A stretch of 64,000 bases of DNA. Source: Beduinella massiliensis (GTDB taxonomy: Bacteria > Bacillota > Clostridia > Christensenellales > Aristaeellaceae). Positions within the stretch are counted from its first letter, which is position 1. Each line of letters begins with the position of its first letter. The notes beneath the pieces are model-generated. The model saw nothing but the letters and a program-made list of their open reading frames with translations. It did no database searches and was not told the DNA's origin. Position numbers and translations under genes: made by a program. The stretch is taken from NCBI RefSeq assembly GCF_900199405.1, contig NZ_LT963430.1, positions 2,387,605 to 2,451,604 of the forward strand, in the 5' to 3' direction. Positions 16,533-24,529 of this stretch are shown piece by piece.

Positions 16533-17903
16533 ATGAGCGCACACGTTAAGGACATGACACACGGCAGCCCCGCGAAGTTGATTCTGACCTTCGCGCTGCC
16601 GCTGATGCTGGGCAACGTCTTCCAGCAGCTTTATACCACGGTGGACACGGCGATCGTCGGGCAGTTCGCGGGTGTTGAAGCGCTGGCCGCCCTCGGTGCG
16701 GCCGACTGGCTGAACTGGATGACGCTGGGCATCGTCACGGGCTTCACCGGCGGCTTTTCCATCCCCATCGCGCAGCGCTTCGGCGCTGGCGATCTCCAGG
16801 GGCTGCGCAAGGCGGTAGGCATGAGCGCCCTGCTCGGCGCCGTCATCGCCGTCGTGCTGACGCTGGTCAGCGAATGCATCGCCCGTCCCGTGCTCCTCCT
16901 GCTCAACACGCCCGCCAACGTTCTGGACCTGGCGCTGACGTATCTTCGCGTGATGTTCGCCGGGCTTTGCGTCGTGATGTTTTACAACATCCTCGCTTCT
17001 TTGCTGCGCGCGTTGGGCGACAGCCGCACCCCGCTCATCGCGATGCTGATCGCCTCGGTCATCAACATCGCGCTGGACCTCCTGTTTGTGGTCATCTTTC
17101 ATTGGGGGGTTGCGGGCGCCGCGGCCGCAACGGTCATCGCGCAGATCTTCTCCGCGCTGTTTTGTCTGCGCGCGGTCTTCAACCTGCCGATGCTGCGCCT
17201 GACGCGTAAGGACTTCGTACCCGACCCTGTCTGCATCCGCACGCTGGTTCGACTCGGCACGCCGATGGCCCTGCAAAACGCCATCATCGCCGTGGGTGGC
17301 ATGGGCGTACAGTACGTCGTCAACGGGTTCGGTTTCCTGTTCGTCGCCGGCTTTACCGCCACGAACAAGCTGTACGGCCTGCTGGAAATCGCCGCGACTT
17401 CCTTCGGCTTTTCGATGGCCACGTTTACCGGACAAAACCTCGGCGCTCAGCAGCTTGCGCGCATTCAAAAGGGCTTGCGTGCCGCCGCCCTCATGGGCGT
17501 CGCCACCGCGCTTTGTATCAGCGCCGCCATGTTCGCTTGGGGACGCTCCATCCTCAGCCTGTTCGTCTCGGAATCGAGCGGCAGCGCGGCAGAGGTGCTC
17601 GACATCGCCTACCGATACCTGTGCGTGATGAGCAGCATCCTCTTCATCCTCTACCTGCTGCACGTGTACCGTTCTGCGCTGCAGGGCATGGGCGATACGG
17701 TAATCCCGATGATTTCCGGCTTTGTGGAGCTCGTCATGCGCGTGGGCGTCGCCTGGCTGCTTCCCCGGTTCATCGGTCAGGAAGGAATCTACTATGCGGA
17801 AATCGCCGCCTGGACAGGCGCCGCGGCGCTGCTGATCGCCGCCTATTATGTGCGAATCCACGGGTTCAAGCGCGCGCTGTTCGAGGGACGCCCGATGGTC
17901 TGA
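16533..17903 (+). CDS. MATE-family efflux transporter
   Basis: A 456-residue polytopic membrane protein with about 12 hydrophobic segments in two homologous halves, the standard size for MATE Na+/H+-drug antiporters. The N-terminus (DMTHGSPAKLILTFALPLMLGNVFQQLYTT in outline) is typical of the large clostridial MATE branch: a cytoplasmic start, then PxMLGNVFQQLY. The second half begins near LVRLGTPMALQNAI. GGAGG sits 7 bases before the ATG. It is monocistronic, divergent from sbcDC, and closed by a strong terminator. The substrate is unknown; relatives export cationic compounds. Confidence 0.94.
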   Translation: MSAHVKDMTHGSPAKLILTFALPLMLGNVFQQLYTTVDTAIVGQFAGVEALAALGAADWLNWMTLGIVTGFTGGFSIPIAQRFGAGDLQGLRKAVGMSALLGAVIAVVLTLVSECIARPVLLLLNTPANVLDLALTYLRVMFAGLCVVMFYNILASLLRALGDSRTPLIAMLIASVINIALDLLFVVIFHWGVAGAAAATVIAQIFSALFCLRAVFNLPMLRLTRKDFVPDPVCIRTLVRLGTPMALQNAIIAVGGMGVQYVVNGFGFLFVAGFTATNKLYGLLEIAATSFGFSMATFTGQNLGAQQLARIQKGLRAAALMGVATALCISAAMFAWGRSILSLFVSESSGSAAEVLDIAYRYLCVMSSILFILYLLHVYRSALQGMGDTVIPMISGFVELVMRVGVAWLLPRFIGQEGIYYAEIAAWTGAAALLIAAYYVRIHGFKRALFEGRPMV

Positions 17904-17911
17904 TCAACCCC

Positions 17912-17965
17912 AAGAGCGGCTTCGTCTTTTGAAAGGATTTTCTTTCAAAGCACGAAGCCGCTCTT
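17912..17965 (+). terminator. Hairpin terminator after the MATE gene
   Basis: The 14-bp arms AAGAGCGGCTTCGT (17912-17925) and ACGAAGCCGCTCTT (17952-17965) pair perfectly, with an inner AAAG/CTTT helix in the loop and a TTTT end. Confidence 0.85.
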
Positions 17966-18003
17966 TTATGCACTTCAGCAGCGCTACCCTTCCCGCGGAT
18001 AGA

Positions 18004-18552
18004 TCAGGCGTCCCACGTCATGAAGTACAGCCGGTCTCCCGCCTCATCCCATACGAGCAGGGTAAACTGGCTCGACCAGTACGCACACCCGTCCATCGGG
18101 CCGTCCCCGCTGCGGTCGAACAGGAGATACTTTCCATCCGCTTCCTGTGCGGCCGCCCGAAGCGGCTCGTACGGTTCGTACACGCTGTAGATATCGGATT
18201 CGGGCTCGAGGATTTCCGCGCGCACGTCTTCCGGCACCGGCAAAGCCGGCCAAGGGAGCGCTGCCAAAAAGGCGCTCTGCTCAGCGCTCAAGGCGACAGC
18301 TCCGATTCGTCTGCAATTGCGAATGCCCGTGTAGTTTTCATAAAACGATTCGAGCTTGAGGTCGCCCGGCAAAAACAGCTCTGTCTGCCCCAACACGTTC
18401 GCCACGGTGTTCTCGCGCTCCTGCAGATCGGCCGGGGCCGCGGGCCGCGAGGAGGCGGAATGCCAGATCACCAGCACAAGCACCAGCGCAAAGAGCAGCA
18501 CCGGCACGAGGGCCGGTGCGAGCTGCACGCGTCTTTTGTTTTCCTTTTTCAT
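18004..18552 (-). CDS. Uncharacterised protein with an N-terminal membrane anchor
   Basis: A 182-residue protein that I do not recognise. A basic start (MKKENKRR) and one hydrophobic segment (about residues 12-30) suggest a single-pass anchor with the remaining 150 residues outside. The soluble part is acidic, with YENYTGIRNCRRIGAV, DIYSVYEPYEPLRAA and a Trp-rich end (AYWSSQFTLLVWDEAGD). The start lies 3 bases after the esterase stop, so it is the second gene of an esterase operon and may act on the same exported or surface substrate. Confidence 0.65.
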   Translation of the reverse strand: MKKENKRRVQLAPALVPVLLFALVLVLVIWHSASSRPAAPADLQERENTVANVLGQTELFLPGDLKLESFYENYTGIRNCRRIGAVALSAEQSAFLAALPWPALPVPEDVRAEILEPESDIYSVYEPYEPLRAAAQEADGKYLLFDRSGDGPMDGCAYWSSQFTLLVWDEAGDRLYFMTWDA

Positions 18553-18555
18553 GTT

Positions 18556-19302
18556 TTATGCCTCACCCAGTATTTTTTCAAGGAAATAATGAAGCTGCTT
18601 GCGCCACCAGATCCAATCGTGGGCGACGTCGCTTCCCCAAATATCGACCCACGCATGGATGCCCTTTTCCTCGAAGACCCGCTGCATTGCGCGCGTCGAT
18701 TCCAGCATATCCTTTTCCCAGGCTCCCTGACCGACGCACAGGATAATGTTCGACCGGTTGAACAGCTTGATGTAAGGATGTTCCTGGCACATGTTTTTCA
18801 GGCACTGATAGGGAGAATTGTAGTAGACCAGTTCGTCCATGTAATCGCCGAAGAATAGGCGCGCGTCGTAGGTACCGCTCAGCGAGATCAGTCCGTCGAA
18901 GAGATCCGGGCGGCGGAAAAACAGGTTCGCCGCGTGCGTCGCGCCCATGGAGCAGCCGATCGTAAAGGGCATCTCCCCTTCTCCGCAAGTCCGCATCATC
19001 CAAGGATAAAATTCCTCCGTCAGATACCGGAACCAAAGCTCGTGGCGCTCAATCCGCTTGCGGGGCGGCATCTCCCGATTGGACCAGGTTTCACGGTCGA
19101 TGCTGTCCACACAGAACAGGCGCAGCTTTCCCGCTTCGAGCCATGGGCGGCAGGGTTCGATCATGTCAAAGCTCTCAAAGTCAAAGTATCTGCCGTTTTG
19201 CGAGGGGAATACCACGCAGGGCTTTCCCTGCGTACCATAGACGTTGACTTCCATATCCCGCATCAGGCTGGGGCTGTACATCCGATGATATGTTGCCTGC
19301 AT
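18556..19302 (-). CDS. Esterase D-like alpha/beta hydrolase
   Basis: A 248-residue alpha/beta hydrolase of the putative esterase family (EsD/mycolyltransferase-like fold). The nucleophile elbow is GCSMGATHA (Ser about 117). The catalytic histidine is probably in SDVAHDWIWW near residue 230, with an acid in between. Trp-rich segments (ETWSNRE, HDWIWWRKQLHYF) match the family. No signal peptide is seen, so it is probably cytoplasmic. GGGAGG precedes the ATG. It is the first gene of a two-gene unit. The ester substrate is not predictable here. Confidence 0.85.
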   Translation of the reverse strand: MQATYHRMYSPSLMRDMEVNVYGTQGKPCVVFPSQNGRYFDFESFDMIEPCRPWLEAGKLRLFCVDSIDRETWSNREMPPRKRIERHELWFRYLTEEFYPWMMRTCGEGEMPFTIGCSMGATHAANLFFRRPDLFDGLISLSGTYDARLFFGDYMDELVYYNSPYQCLKNMCQEHPYIKLFNRSNIILCVGQGAWEKDMLESTRAMQRVFEEKGIHAWVDIWGSDVAHDWIWWRKQLHYFLEKILGEA

Positions 19303-19429
19303 TGCTCATGCCTCCCATTGCGCGTATATGATCACCCAATTCTATGTGCCGTCTGTATATATTATTCTGCATTTTCATGCTTTTTCCTGCCAATTTCTCT
19401 CGCCTGTACATGGATTGTATAGCAGGCCG

Positions 19430-19458
19430 TTGCAAAGTACTATATGATGTGGTATAAT
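19430..19458 (+). promoter_or_regulatory. Promoter of the small NrdD-like protein gene
   Basis: TTGCAA (-35) and a consensus TATAAT (-10) with a 17-base spacer. It lies about 44 bases upstream of the start codon and diverges from the esterase gene. Confidence 0.75.
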
Positions 19459-19501
19459 GAGGCACCAAGAGAAGATATTGTGTTTGAACGGAGGAATGCC
19501 C

Positions 19502-19774
19502 ATGCCCTGCAACGTACAAATCACCGGCGGCCAGCTTCCGCAGGAAGAAGTGAACGCCTATCTTGCCCGCGCGGTCAGTCTGTATGGCCGTGAGCCGGAC
19601 ATGCTCGACCTGAAAATCGACGGCGACTTTGTGGACATCGCCTATCACTATGCCGACCATCCCTTCCAGCGCATCCGCCGGATCACCGGATATCTGGTGG
19701 GCACACTCGACCGGTTCAACAACGCCAAGCGTGCCGAGGAGCACGACCGCGTCAAGCACTCGATTGCCCTTTAA
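19502..19774 (+). CDS. Small protein resembling the C-terminal part of anaerobic ribonucleotide reductase
   Basis: A 90-residue protein with GGAGGA 6 bases before the chosen ATG. Its C-terminal half reads ITGYLVGTLDRFNNAKRAEEHDR, which resembles the NrdD region of the form VVGYxxPVxRWNxGKxxEFxxR found near the zinc site and glycyl-radical end. It has only one cysteine (Cys3), so it cannot form that zinc site alone. Short stand-alone proteins of this kind occur in anaerobic Firmicutes, often named as anaerobic ribonucleoside-triphosphate reductase. Function is unknown; a link to NrdD is inferred from sequence resemblance only. The HAD gene follows 63 bases later. Confidence 0.7.
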   Translation: MPCNVQITGGQLPQEEVNAYLARAVSLYGREPDMLDLKIDGDFVDIAYHYADHPFQRIRRITGYLVGTLDRFNNAKRAEEHDRVKHSIAL

Positions 19775-19837
19775 CCGCTTATGCCGCGATGCTTATCACC
19801 GCGGCCTTTTCATATTCTATTTTCAAGGAGCTCCGTC

Positions 19838-20668
19838 ATGCCGAAGACGCTTTTTATCACCGATCTGGACGGTACCCTGCTCGGCCGGGACGATCGCATC
19901 CCCCCTACGGGTCTAAAAACGCTGAACGCACTGATAGAGGACGGTCTGTCCCTGACCTATGCCACGGCCCGCTCGCTCTCCTCAGCCAGCCGCGTCACAA
20001 GCGGACTTCACCTGTGCCTGCCGGTTATCGTGTACAACGGCGCGTTTATCCGCGACCCCGTAACCGCGCAAAACCTGCACAGCGTGTCGTTTTCCCCCAT
20101 CCTGTGCGCGCGGATTCAGTCTATCGCCGCTCATCTGGCGCTCTCTCCGCTCGTCTATTCCTTTGTGGAAGGGCGCGAACGCGTCTCCTGGCTCCCCTCG
20201 CGGGAAAACGACGGCATCCGGCGCTATCTCTCCCAGCGAAGCGGCGATCCCCGGCTGCGTCCGCTGGAAGACGAGACGGCGCTGTATGCGGGCGACGTCT
20301 TCTACTACACCTTCATCGGAGAGCAGGCGGCGCTTCTGCCGCTGTACGAGGAAGTCTCACAGCTCGAAGGCTGTCGGTGCGTCTTTCAGCAGGAGCTGTA
20401 CCGTCCCGAATACTGGTGCGAGCTCATGCCCGCGCAGGCGACGAAGGCCGAAGCGGCCCGTAAGCTCAAGGAACTGCTGGGCTTTGAGCGCATTGTAGCC
20501 TTCGGCGACGCTATCAACGATATTCCGCTTTTTGAAGCAGCCGACGAGGCCTATGCCGTCGATAACGCCGCTGAACCCTTAAAGCGCATCGCCACGGGTG
20601 TTATCGGTGCGAACGACGCAGACGGCGTGGCCCGCTTTCTAAAGGCGCGTCATTTCTCCCAACGCTAA
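19838..20668 (+). CDS. Cof-type HAD-IIB family phosphatase
   Basis: A 276-residue HAD hydrolase. Motif I is TDLDGTLLG (residues about 8-16), motif II TYATARS, motif III a Lys in QATKAEAARKL and motif IV GDAINDIPLFEAA. The large C2B cap between motifs II and III marks the Cof/YidA subfamily, which dephosphorylates sugar phosphates, flavin or pyridoxal phosphates with broad specificity. The start MPKTLFITDLDG is set by AAGGAG 7 bases upstream; an upstream in-frame ATG lacks a site. It may be co-transcribed with the preceding small protein gene. Confidence 0.92.
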   Translation: MPKTLFITDLDGTLLGRDDRIPPTGLKTLNALIEDGLSLTYATARSLSSASRVTSGLHLCLPVIVYNGAFIRDPVTAQNLHSVSFSPILCARIQSIAAHLALSPLVYSFVEGRERVSWLPSRENDGIRRYLSQRSGDPRLRPLEDETALYAGDVFYYTFIGEQAALLPLYEEVSQLEGCRCVFQQELYRPEYWCELMPAQATKAEAARKLKELLGFERIVAFGDAINDIPLFEAADEAYAVDNAAEPLKRIATGVIGANDADGVARFLKARHFSQR

Positions 20669-20683
20669 ACATGCACAGCAAAA

Positions 20684-20712
20684 GGCAGGCGCGCCGCGAT
20701 GGCACGCCTGCC
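20684..20712. terminator. Hairpin terminator between convergent genes
   Basis: The 12-base arms GGCAGGCGCGCC and GGCACGCCTGCC pair with one mismatch. On the minus strand a TTTTGC tail follows, and the hairpin lies between the HAD gene and the oxidoreductase gene. The rest of the gap (20713-20845) holds further weak GC-rich hairpins but no gene. Confidence 0.6.
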
Positions 20713-20845
20713 TATCTTGTAGAAACGAATTACCGCTGGCCCGCCCTTTTCCGGACCAGGCCTCCCGGAATAATCCGACGCCGCTTTGGCGCATAGCCCG
20801 TATCCTCCCGCTCCGCGGGGTATGCGGCTTTCATCCCGCCGTGGA

Positions 20846-22012
20846 TTAAATTTCGGGAATTTCGATCTCGATCTCGCGTCCCAGTTTTGCGGATTTACAG
20901 ATGCCGTCGATGATCGCCTGGTTGTAGAGGATCTGGCTGCTGGGCACGGGCGCAGCCTTGCCTTCCAAAATCGCGTCCAGGAAGGAACGGATCTTGCGGT
21001 CAAACAGACCCGAAAAACTCGACTTGTCATCCTCGATGATCGGGATAACCGTCTCCACCTGCGCGCCCGCCACGTCGGTGTACAGCTTCATGGGGCCGCC
21101 GACCGTGCCGTTCCAGCACTCGGTGGAGGGGATGCGCAGCGCGGCTTTCTTGCCGAGGATCACCGTGTCGCCGGGGGTATCCAGGTGCATGGCCCACGAG
21201 ATGCGGAAGTCAAGCACGATGCCGCCTTCTAGACGGACGAATGCAGCCGCGAAGTCATCGACATTAAAGCGCGCGGCGTTCTCCTCCGCGGTGTGCGCCG
21301 CGTCGGCATACTGATACAGAGGATTCGTTCCAAAGAAGTTGGATGTATAGCCCGTGACCGTCAGGGGCTTCGGATAGCCGATGGCGTTGAGCACCATGTC
21401 CAGCGAGTAGCAGCCGATGTCGCCCAAGGCGCCGATGCCCGCCGTATCCTGCTCGATGAACGTGCTGTTGGGGATGCCGCGGCGGCGCCCTCCGCCTGTC
21501 TGGATGTAGTAGATTTCGCCCAGCTCGCCGGATTCGACGATCTTCTTGATCATCTGCATGTTTTTGTCCATGCGCGGCTGGAAGCCGATGGAAAGCAGCT
21601 TGCCGCTCTTCTTTTCCGCGCGGATGATTTCGGCCGCCTCTTCGGTGGTCACGCACATGGGCTTTTCGAGCAGCACATTGACGCCCGCCTCCAGCGCGGC
21701 GATGGCGCACTCGGCGTGCGTGCGGTTGTAGGTGCAGATGGAAACCGCGTCCAGCTCCTCATTTTCGAGCAGGGCCTTGTGATCCGGATAGATATGCGCG
21801 TCCTCAAAGCCATAATGCTTGGCGAACTTCTCGGCCTTGCCGGGGACGAGGTCCGCCAGGGCGACGACCTTCACGTCTGGCATGTTTTTGTAGCTCTCCG
21901 CGTGCGATTCCGCGATCCAGCCGGTACCGATGATGCCGACCTTCAGCGTCTTCGTATAGGTGCGCTCCTCGTGCACCGTCGGTGTAAAGTTTGAAAGCAC
22001 CGTATCGCTCAT
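20846..22012 (-). CDS. Gfo/Idh/MocA-family NAD(P)-dependent oxidoreductase
   Basis: A 388-residue dehydrogenase. The Rossmann motif is GIIGTGWIAESHAESY (residues about 26-41) and the conserved EKP motif is in LLEKPMCVTTEEA (about 113). The domain 2 beta-sheet region with GGGRRRGIPNSTFIE and GDIGCYSLDMVL holds the usual substrate-site D and Y/H residues (about 180-205). Family members oxidise sugars, inositols or their derivatives. AGGAGA precedes the ATG. It lies 30 bases downstream of the isomerase gene in the same operon, which suggests a pathway for a keto-sugar or inositol-like substrate under the divergent AraC regulator. Confidence 0.92.
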   Translation of the reverse strand: MSDTVLSNFTPTVHEERTYTKTLKVGIIGTGWIAESHAESYKNMPDVKVVALADLVPGKAEKFAKHYGFEDAHIYPDHKALLENEELDAVSICTYNRTHAECAIAALEAGVNVLLEKPMCVTTEEAAEIIRAEKKSGKLLSIGFQPRMDKNMQMIKKIVESGELGEIYYIQTGGGRRRGIPNSTFIEQDTAGIGALGDIGCYSLDMVLNAIGYPKPLTVTGYTSNFFGTNPLYQYADAAHTAEENAARFNVDDFAAAFVRLEGGIVLDFRISWAMHLDTPGDTVILGKKAALRIPSTECWNGTVGGPMKLYTDVAGAQVETVIPIIEDDKSSFSGLFDRKIRSFLDAILEGKAAPVPSSQILYNQAIIDGICKSAKLGREIEIEIPEI

Positions 22013-22042
22013 TGATGATCTCTCCTGTCGCGTTTTTTCGCT

Positions 22043-22864
22043 TTACTTGAGGCCCAGCTTTTTCAGGGTACCGATGCTCATCTCCGCCGCTTCCAGGGGC
22101 GTGCGTCCCACCGACATATCCTGCTCGACGACGAACCACTCCGCGCCGCTCTCGATGCCCGCCTCCAGCACGCTTTCCACGTCCTGGCAGCCGTAGCCTA
22201 CAGGGCGGAATTCAAAGGATTGCGTATCCTTCTTTTCGCCTTCGTCGATACCGATCAGCGCGTAGGGCGCCGATTCTCCCTTGCGGCCCACGTAATCCTT
22301 CAGGTGGACGACCGGACAGCGACCCGCGTACTTGCGGATGTAGGCCGCCGGGTCTTCGCCCGCGTACTTCACCCAGCAGACGTCCAGCTCTGTCTTGAGC
22401 AGGTCCGCAGGCACCGCGTCATAGAGAAAGTCCAGGGCGTACTGGCCGCTGATCTGAACGAACTCAAAGTCGTGGTTGTGATAAAGCAGCGTCAGTCCCG
22501 CCTCCTTCATCAGGCGGGCAAAACGATGGATGACCGCGATCGTTCTGCCAAAACCCGTCGAGCCGGGGCGCGTCGCGTCGTCCAGGTACGGAATAGCGAT
22601 GTGCGAACAGCCGATGGCCTGATGGTAGGCGATTACGCCGAACATATCGGCCTCAATCTGCGCAAACGGCACATGGCTGGAAATCGCGACGAGGCCGTGC
22701 TTATCCAACATCGCCTTGACCTCCTGCGCGCTGTGGCCGTAAAAGCCGGCGAATTCCACGCCGTCATACCCCATGCCCTTCAGCGCAGCCAGAACCGCAT
22801 CCAGATCCTTCTCGGCCTCCTCGCGTGCGGAGTAAATTTGATACGCAACGGGACGTTTTTCCAT
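22043..22864 (-). CDS. Sugar phosphate isomerase/epimerase, xylose isomerase-like TIM barrel
   Basis: A 273-residue AP-endonuclease-2/IolE-like TIM-barrel protein. Metal ligand and barrel motifs include GYDGVEFAGFYGHS (residues about 34-47), LYHNHDFEF (about 137-145), TELDVCWVKYAG (about 165-176), CPVVHLKD (about 190-197) and WFVVEQD near the end, which supply the Glu/Asp/His metal site. The start MEKRPVAYQ is set by AGGAGG; a longer open frame reads through the ribosome binding site. It is the first gene of the operon with the Gfo/Idh dehydrogenase. The substrate is unknown. Confidence 0.9.
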   Translation of the reverse strand: MEKRPVAYQIYSAREEAEKDLDAVLAALKGMGYDGVEFAGFYGHSAQEVKAMLDKHGLVAISSHVPFAQIEADMFGVIAYHQAIGCSHIAIPYLDDATRPGSTGFGRTIAVIHRFARLMKEAGLTLLYHNHDFEFVQISGQYALDFLYDAVPADLLKTELDVCWVKYAGEDPAAYIRKYAGRCPVVHLKDYVGRKGESAPYALIGIDEGEKKDTQSFEFRPVGYGCQDVESVLEAGIESGAEWFVVEQDMSVGRTPLEAAEMSIGTLKKLGLK

Positions 22865-22902
22865 GACGAACACCTCCTGAAAAAATTCCATATCTAAAAT
22901 TT

Positions 22903-22931
22903 ATTATAGCCGATCGCCGCTTCCCTGTCGC
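22903..22931 (-). promoter_or_regulatory. Promoter of the isomerase-oxidoreductase operon
   Basis: A consensus TATAAT (-10) with GCGACA (-35) 17 bases upstream on the minus strand. Its -35 overlaps that of the divergent AraC gene promoter. Confidence 0.6.
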
Positions 22932-22949
22932 GCCAGTTTATGATATGAT
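22921..22949 (+). promoter_or_regulatory. Candidate promoter of the AraC regulator gene
   Basis: TTCCCT (-35, weak) and TATGAT (-10) with a 17-base spacer. It overlaps the divergent operon promoter by the -35 boxes, a layout that lets one bound regulator control both. Confidence 0.5.
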
Positions 22950-22995
22950 AATGCCAAAACCCGCTACAGATCGTTTGACCCACAGGAGGCGCACC

Positions 22996-23775
22996 GTGAA
23001 CCAAATTTACGAGCTAACGCGCGACGAGACGCACCGTGCATCCGCTTGGCGTGCGAAAAACAACAGCTATTTCGCGCATTTTCACAGCACCATCGAGCTG
23101 GCCTACGTAGAGAGCGGCGTCCTTTGCGTAATTCAGGACGGCGTCAGCACGCCGGTTTCCAGCGGTCACCTGATTGTCAATTCTAGCTACGTCGTGCACA
23201 GCTATCTGTCCCCTGAAAGCTCCGACGCCATCATCGCGACCATTCCCCTCTCCGTCGTCCCTGCCCTGCAGGCTCAGCTCTCGTCCAGCCGGTTCCAGAG
23301 CGGCGTCTTGGACGTGCGAAATCTTGCGGAGTGCCCGTGCATCCTGAACATGATGGCGTCACCCGAAAACGACGGCAACGAGCGCTTCGTCAACTGCCTC
23401 GCTGAGGCGCTGCTCGCACTCCTGATCGACCGGATCGGCCTTCTACCCAACACCTCTGACGCAAGCGGCGGCCTCATTCAGCGCATTCTTTTGTACGTGG
23501 AGCGCCATGCAACCCAACCGCTCAGCGTCGCCTCGACCGCGGCTGCCTTTGGCTACAGCGAGGGGCGCTTTTCCCACCTATGGGGAGAACAGGTCGGCTG
23601 CTCTTTTTCGAAGTACGTGAGCAGCCTTCGCTGCCAGATGGCGCGGCGCATGCTGGAATCCGGCGACAGGCCTTTGATCGATGTCGCAAACGCCTGCGGC
23701 TTTTCCAGCATGCGCACGTTCCACCGCGTCTACAAGGCGTACATTGGGGAAACGCCCGGCGGACGTAGGCGATAA
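22996..23775 (+). CDS. AraC-family transcriptional regulator
   Basis: A 259-residue regulator with an N-terminal cupin sensing domain (about residues 15-85, FAHFHSTIELAYVESG) and a C-terminal double helix-turn-helix (about 155-255, PLSVASTAAAFGYSEGRFSHLW and LIDVANACGFSSMRTFHRVYKAYIGETP). The start is a GTG at 22996 because AGGAGG lies 6 bases before it; the upstream in-frame ATG overlaps the promoter. It is divergent from the isomerase/oxidoreductase operon, which is its most likely target, with the substrate or a phosphorylated intermediate as inducer. A terminator follows the stop. Confidence 0.9.
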   Translation: MNQIYELTRDETHRASAWRAKNNSYFAHFHSTIELAYVESGVLCVIQDGVSTPVSSGHLIVNSSYVVHSYLSPESSDAIIATIPLSVVPALQAQLSSSRFQSGVLDVRNLAECPCILNMMASPENDGNERFVNCLAEALLALLIDRIGLLPNTSDASGGLIQRILLYVERHATQPLSVASTAAAFGYSEGRFSHLWGEQVGCSFSKYVSSLRCQMARRMLESGDRPLIDVANACGFSSMRTFHRVYKAYIGETPGGRRR

Positions 23776-23778
23776 CAA

Positions 23779-23814
23779 AAGGAGGCTGCGGCACAATGAT
23801 GCCGCAGCCTCCTT
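23779..23814. terminator. Bidirectional hairpin terminator
   Basis: The perfect 15-bp arms AAGGAGGCTGCGGCA and TGCCGCAGCCTCCTT with a 6-base loop lie between the convergent AraC and TPR genes. The TPR stop codon overlaps the arm's end. Confidence 0.85.
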
Positions 23815-24526
23815 AATCGTCGTCCTCTTCCGGTTTTGCGCCCAGTTCTTCCAGCTTCGCCCTGATCATCTCCGGCCGCGCATAGTTGAGCGGCGAGAAC
23901 TTGCCCTTTGCAGACGTGCGCAGCTTTTCGATCGCCGCCGGCTTGTTTCCCGCCTCGATGTCGTACAGCGCGAGGAAGTAGTTCGTATCGATCGCGGAAG
24001 GCTTAAACTTGAGCGCTTTTTCAAAGTAAGGCTTTGCCTTTTCCTTGTCTCCCAACACACGGTAATACGTTTGGCCCATGTTGTCCAGGAACACCGGATC
24101 CTCCTCGTCGTATTCCACGGCCTCCTGGTTGTAGCGAAGCGCTTCCTCCGCGTCGCCCTTTTCGATCAGCAAAAAGCCTAGCGTGCCGTAAATCGTGCCG
24201 TTCTTCTTCTTGCGGTCGAGCTCCTGCATGACCTCCACCGCGCGCTCAGTGCGCCCCTGCTTCCAGCAGACGATCGCATAATTGGTCAGCATCTGCGTTC
24301 TCTGATCCGGCACGAGCCCCGGAGCTTTTTCTACGCGGCGCAGCACCTCCAGCGCCTTGTCGTATTCCTCGGATCGCAGCAGCAGCACCGAGTAGCCCAG
24401 CAGGATCTTCGGCACGTTGATGCCCTCCTGATACGCCTCCTCATACAAGCGCCTTGCCTCCGCGAGATTCCCCTTCGCGTGTGCGGCGTATGCCTTGTTG
24501 CCCTTCATGCCCGTCATAAAGCCCAT
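23813..24526 (-). CDS. Tetratricopeptide repeat protein
   Basis: A 237-residue protein built of TPR units, each with the W/L-G-Y-A-F-A-P pattern. Clear examples are GNLAEARRLYEEAYQEG, SEEYDKALEVLRRVEK, GDAEEALRYNQEAVEYD and GDKEKAKPYFEKALKFKP. It ends in an acidic tail (EEDDD). TPRs mediate protein contacts, so it is probably an adaptor. There is no signal peptide. AGGAGG precedes the ATG. It is the last gene of an operon with the RNase-H-like nuclease (3-base gap) and the helicase, which may be its partners. Confidence 0.85.
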   Translation of the reverse strand: MGFMTGMKGNKAYAAHAKGNLAEARRLYEEAYQEGINVPKILLGYSVLLLRSEEYDKALEVLRRVEKAPGLVPDQRTQMLTNYAIVCWKQGRTERAVEVMQELDRKKKNGTIYGTLGFLLIEKGDAEEALRYNQEAVEYDEEDPVFLDNMGQTYYRVLGDKEKAKPYFEKALKFKPSAIDTNYFLALYDIEAGNKPAAIEKLRTSAKGKFSPLNYARPEMIRAKLEELGAKPEEDDD

Positions 24527-24529
24527 GGT

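Noticed and set aside
16494-17861. A 455-residue open frame opposite the MATE gene
   Set aside because: Its composition is Arg/Gln/Asp/His-rich without motifs, it has no ribosome binding site, and it mirrors the MATE reading frame; it is an antisense shadow of high-GC codon use.
20713-20845. A riboswitch in the gap downstream of the HAD gene
   Set aside because: The GC-rich hairpins lie after both convergent genes rather than before one, so they are more likely terminators or read-through debris.
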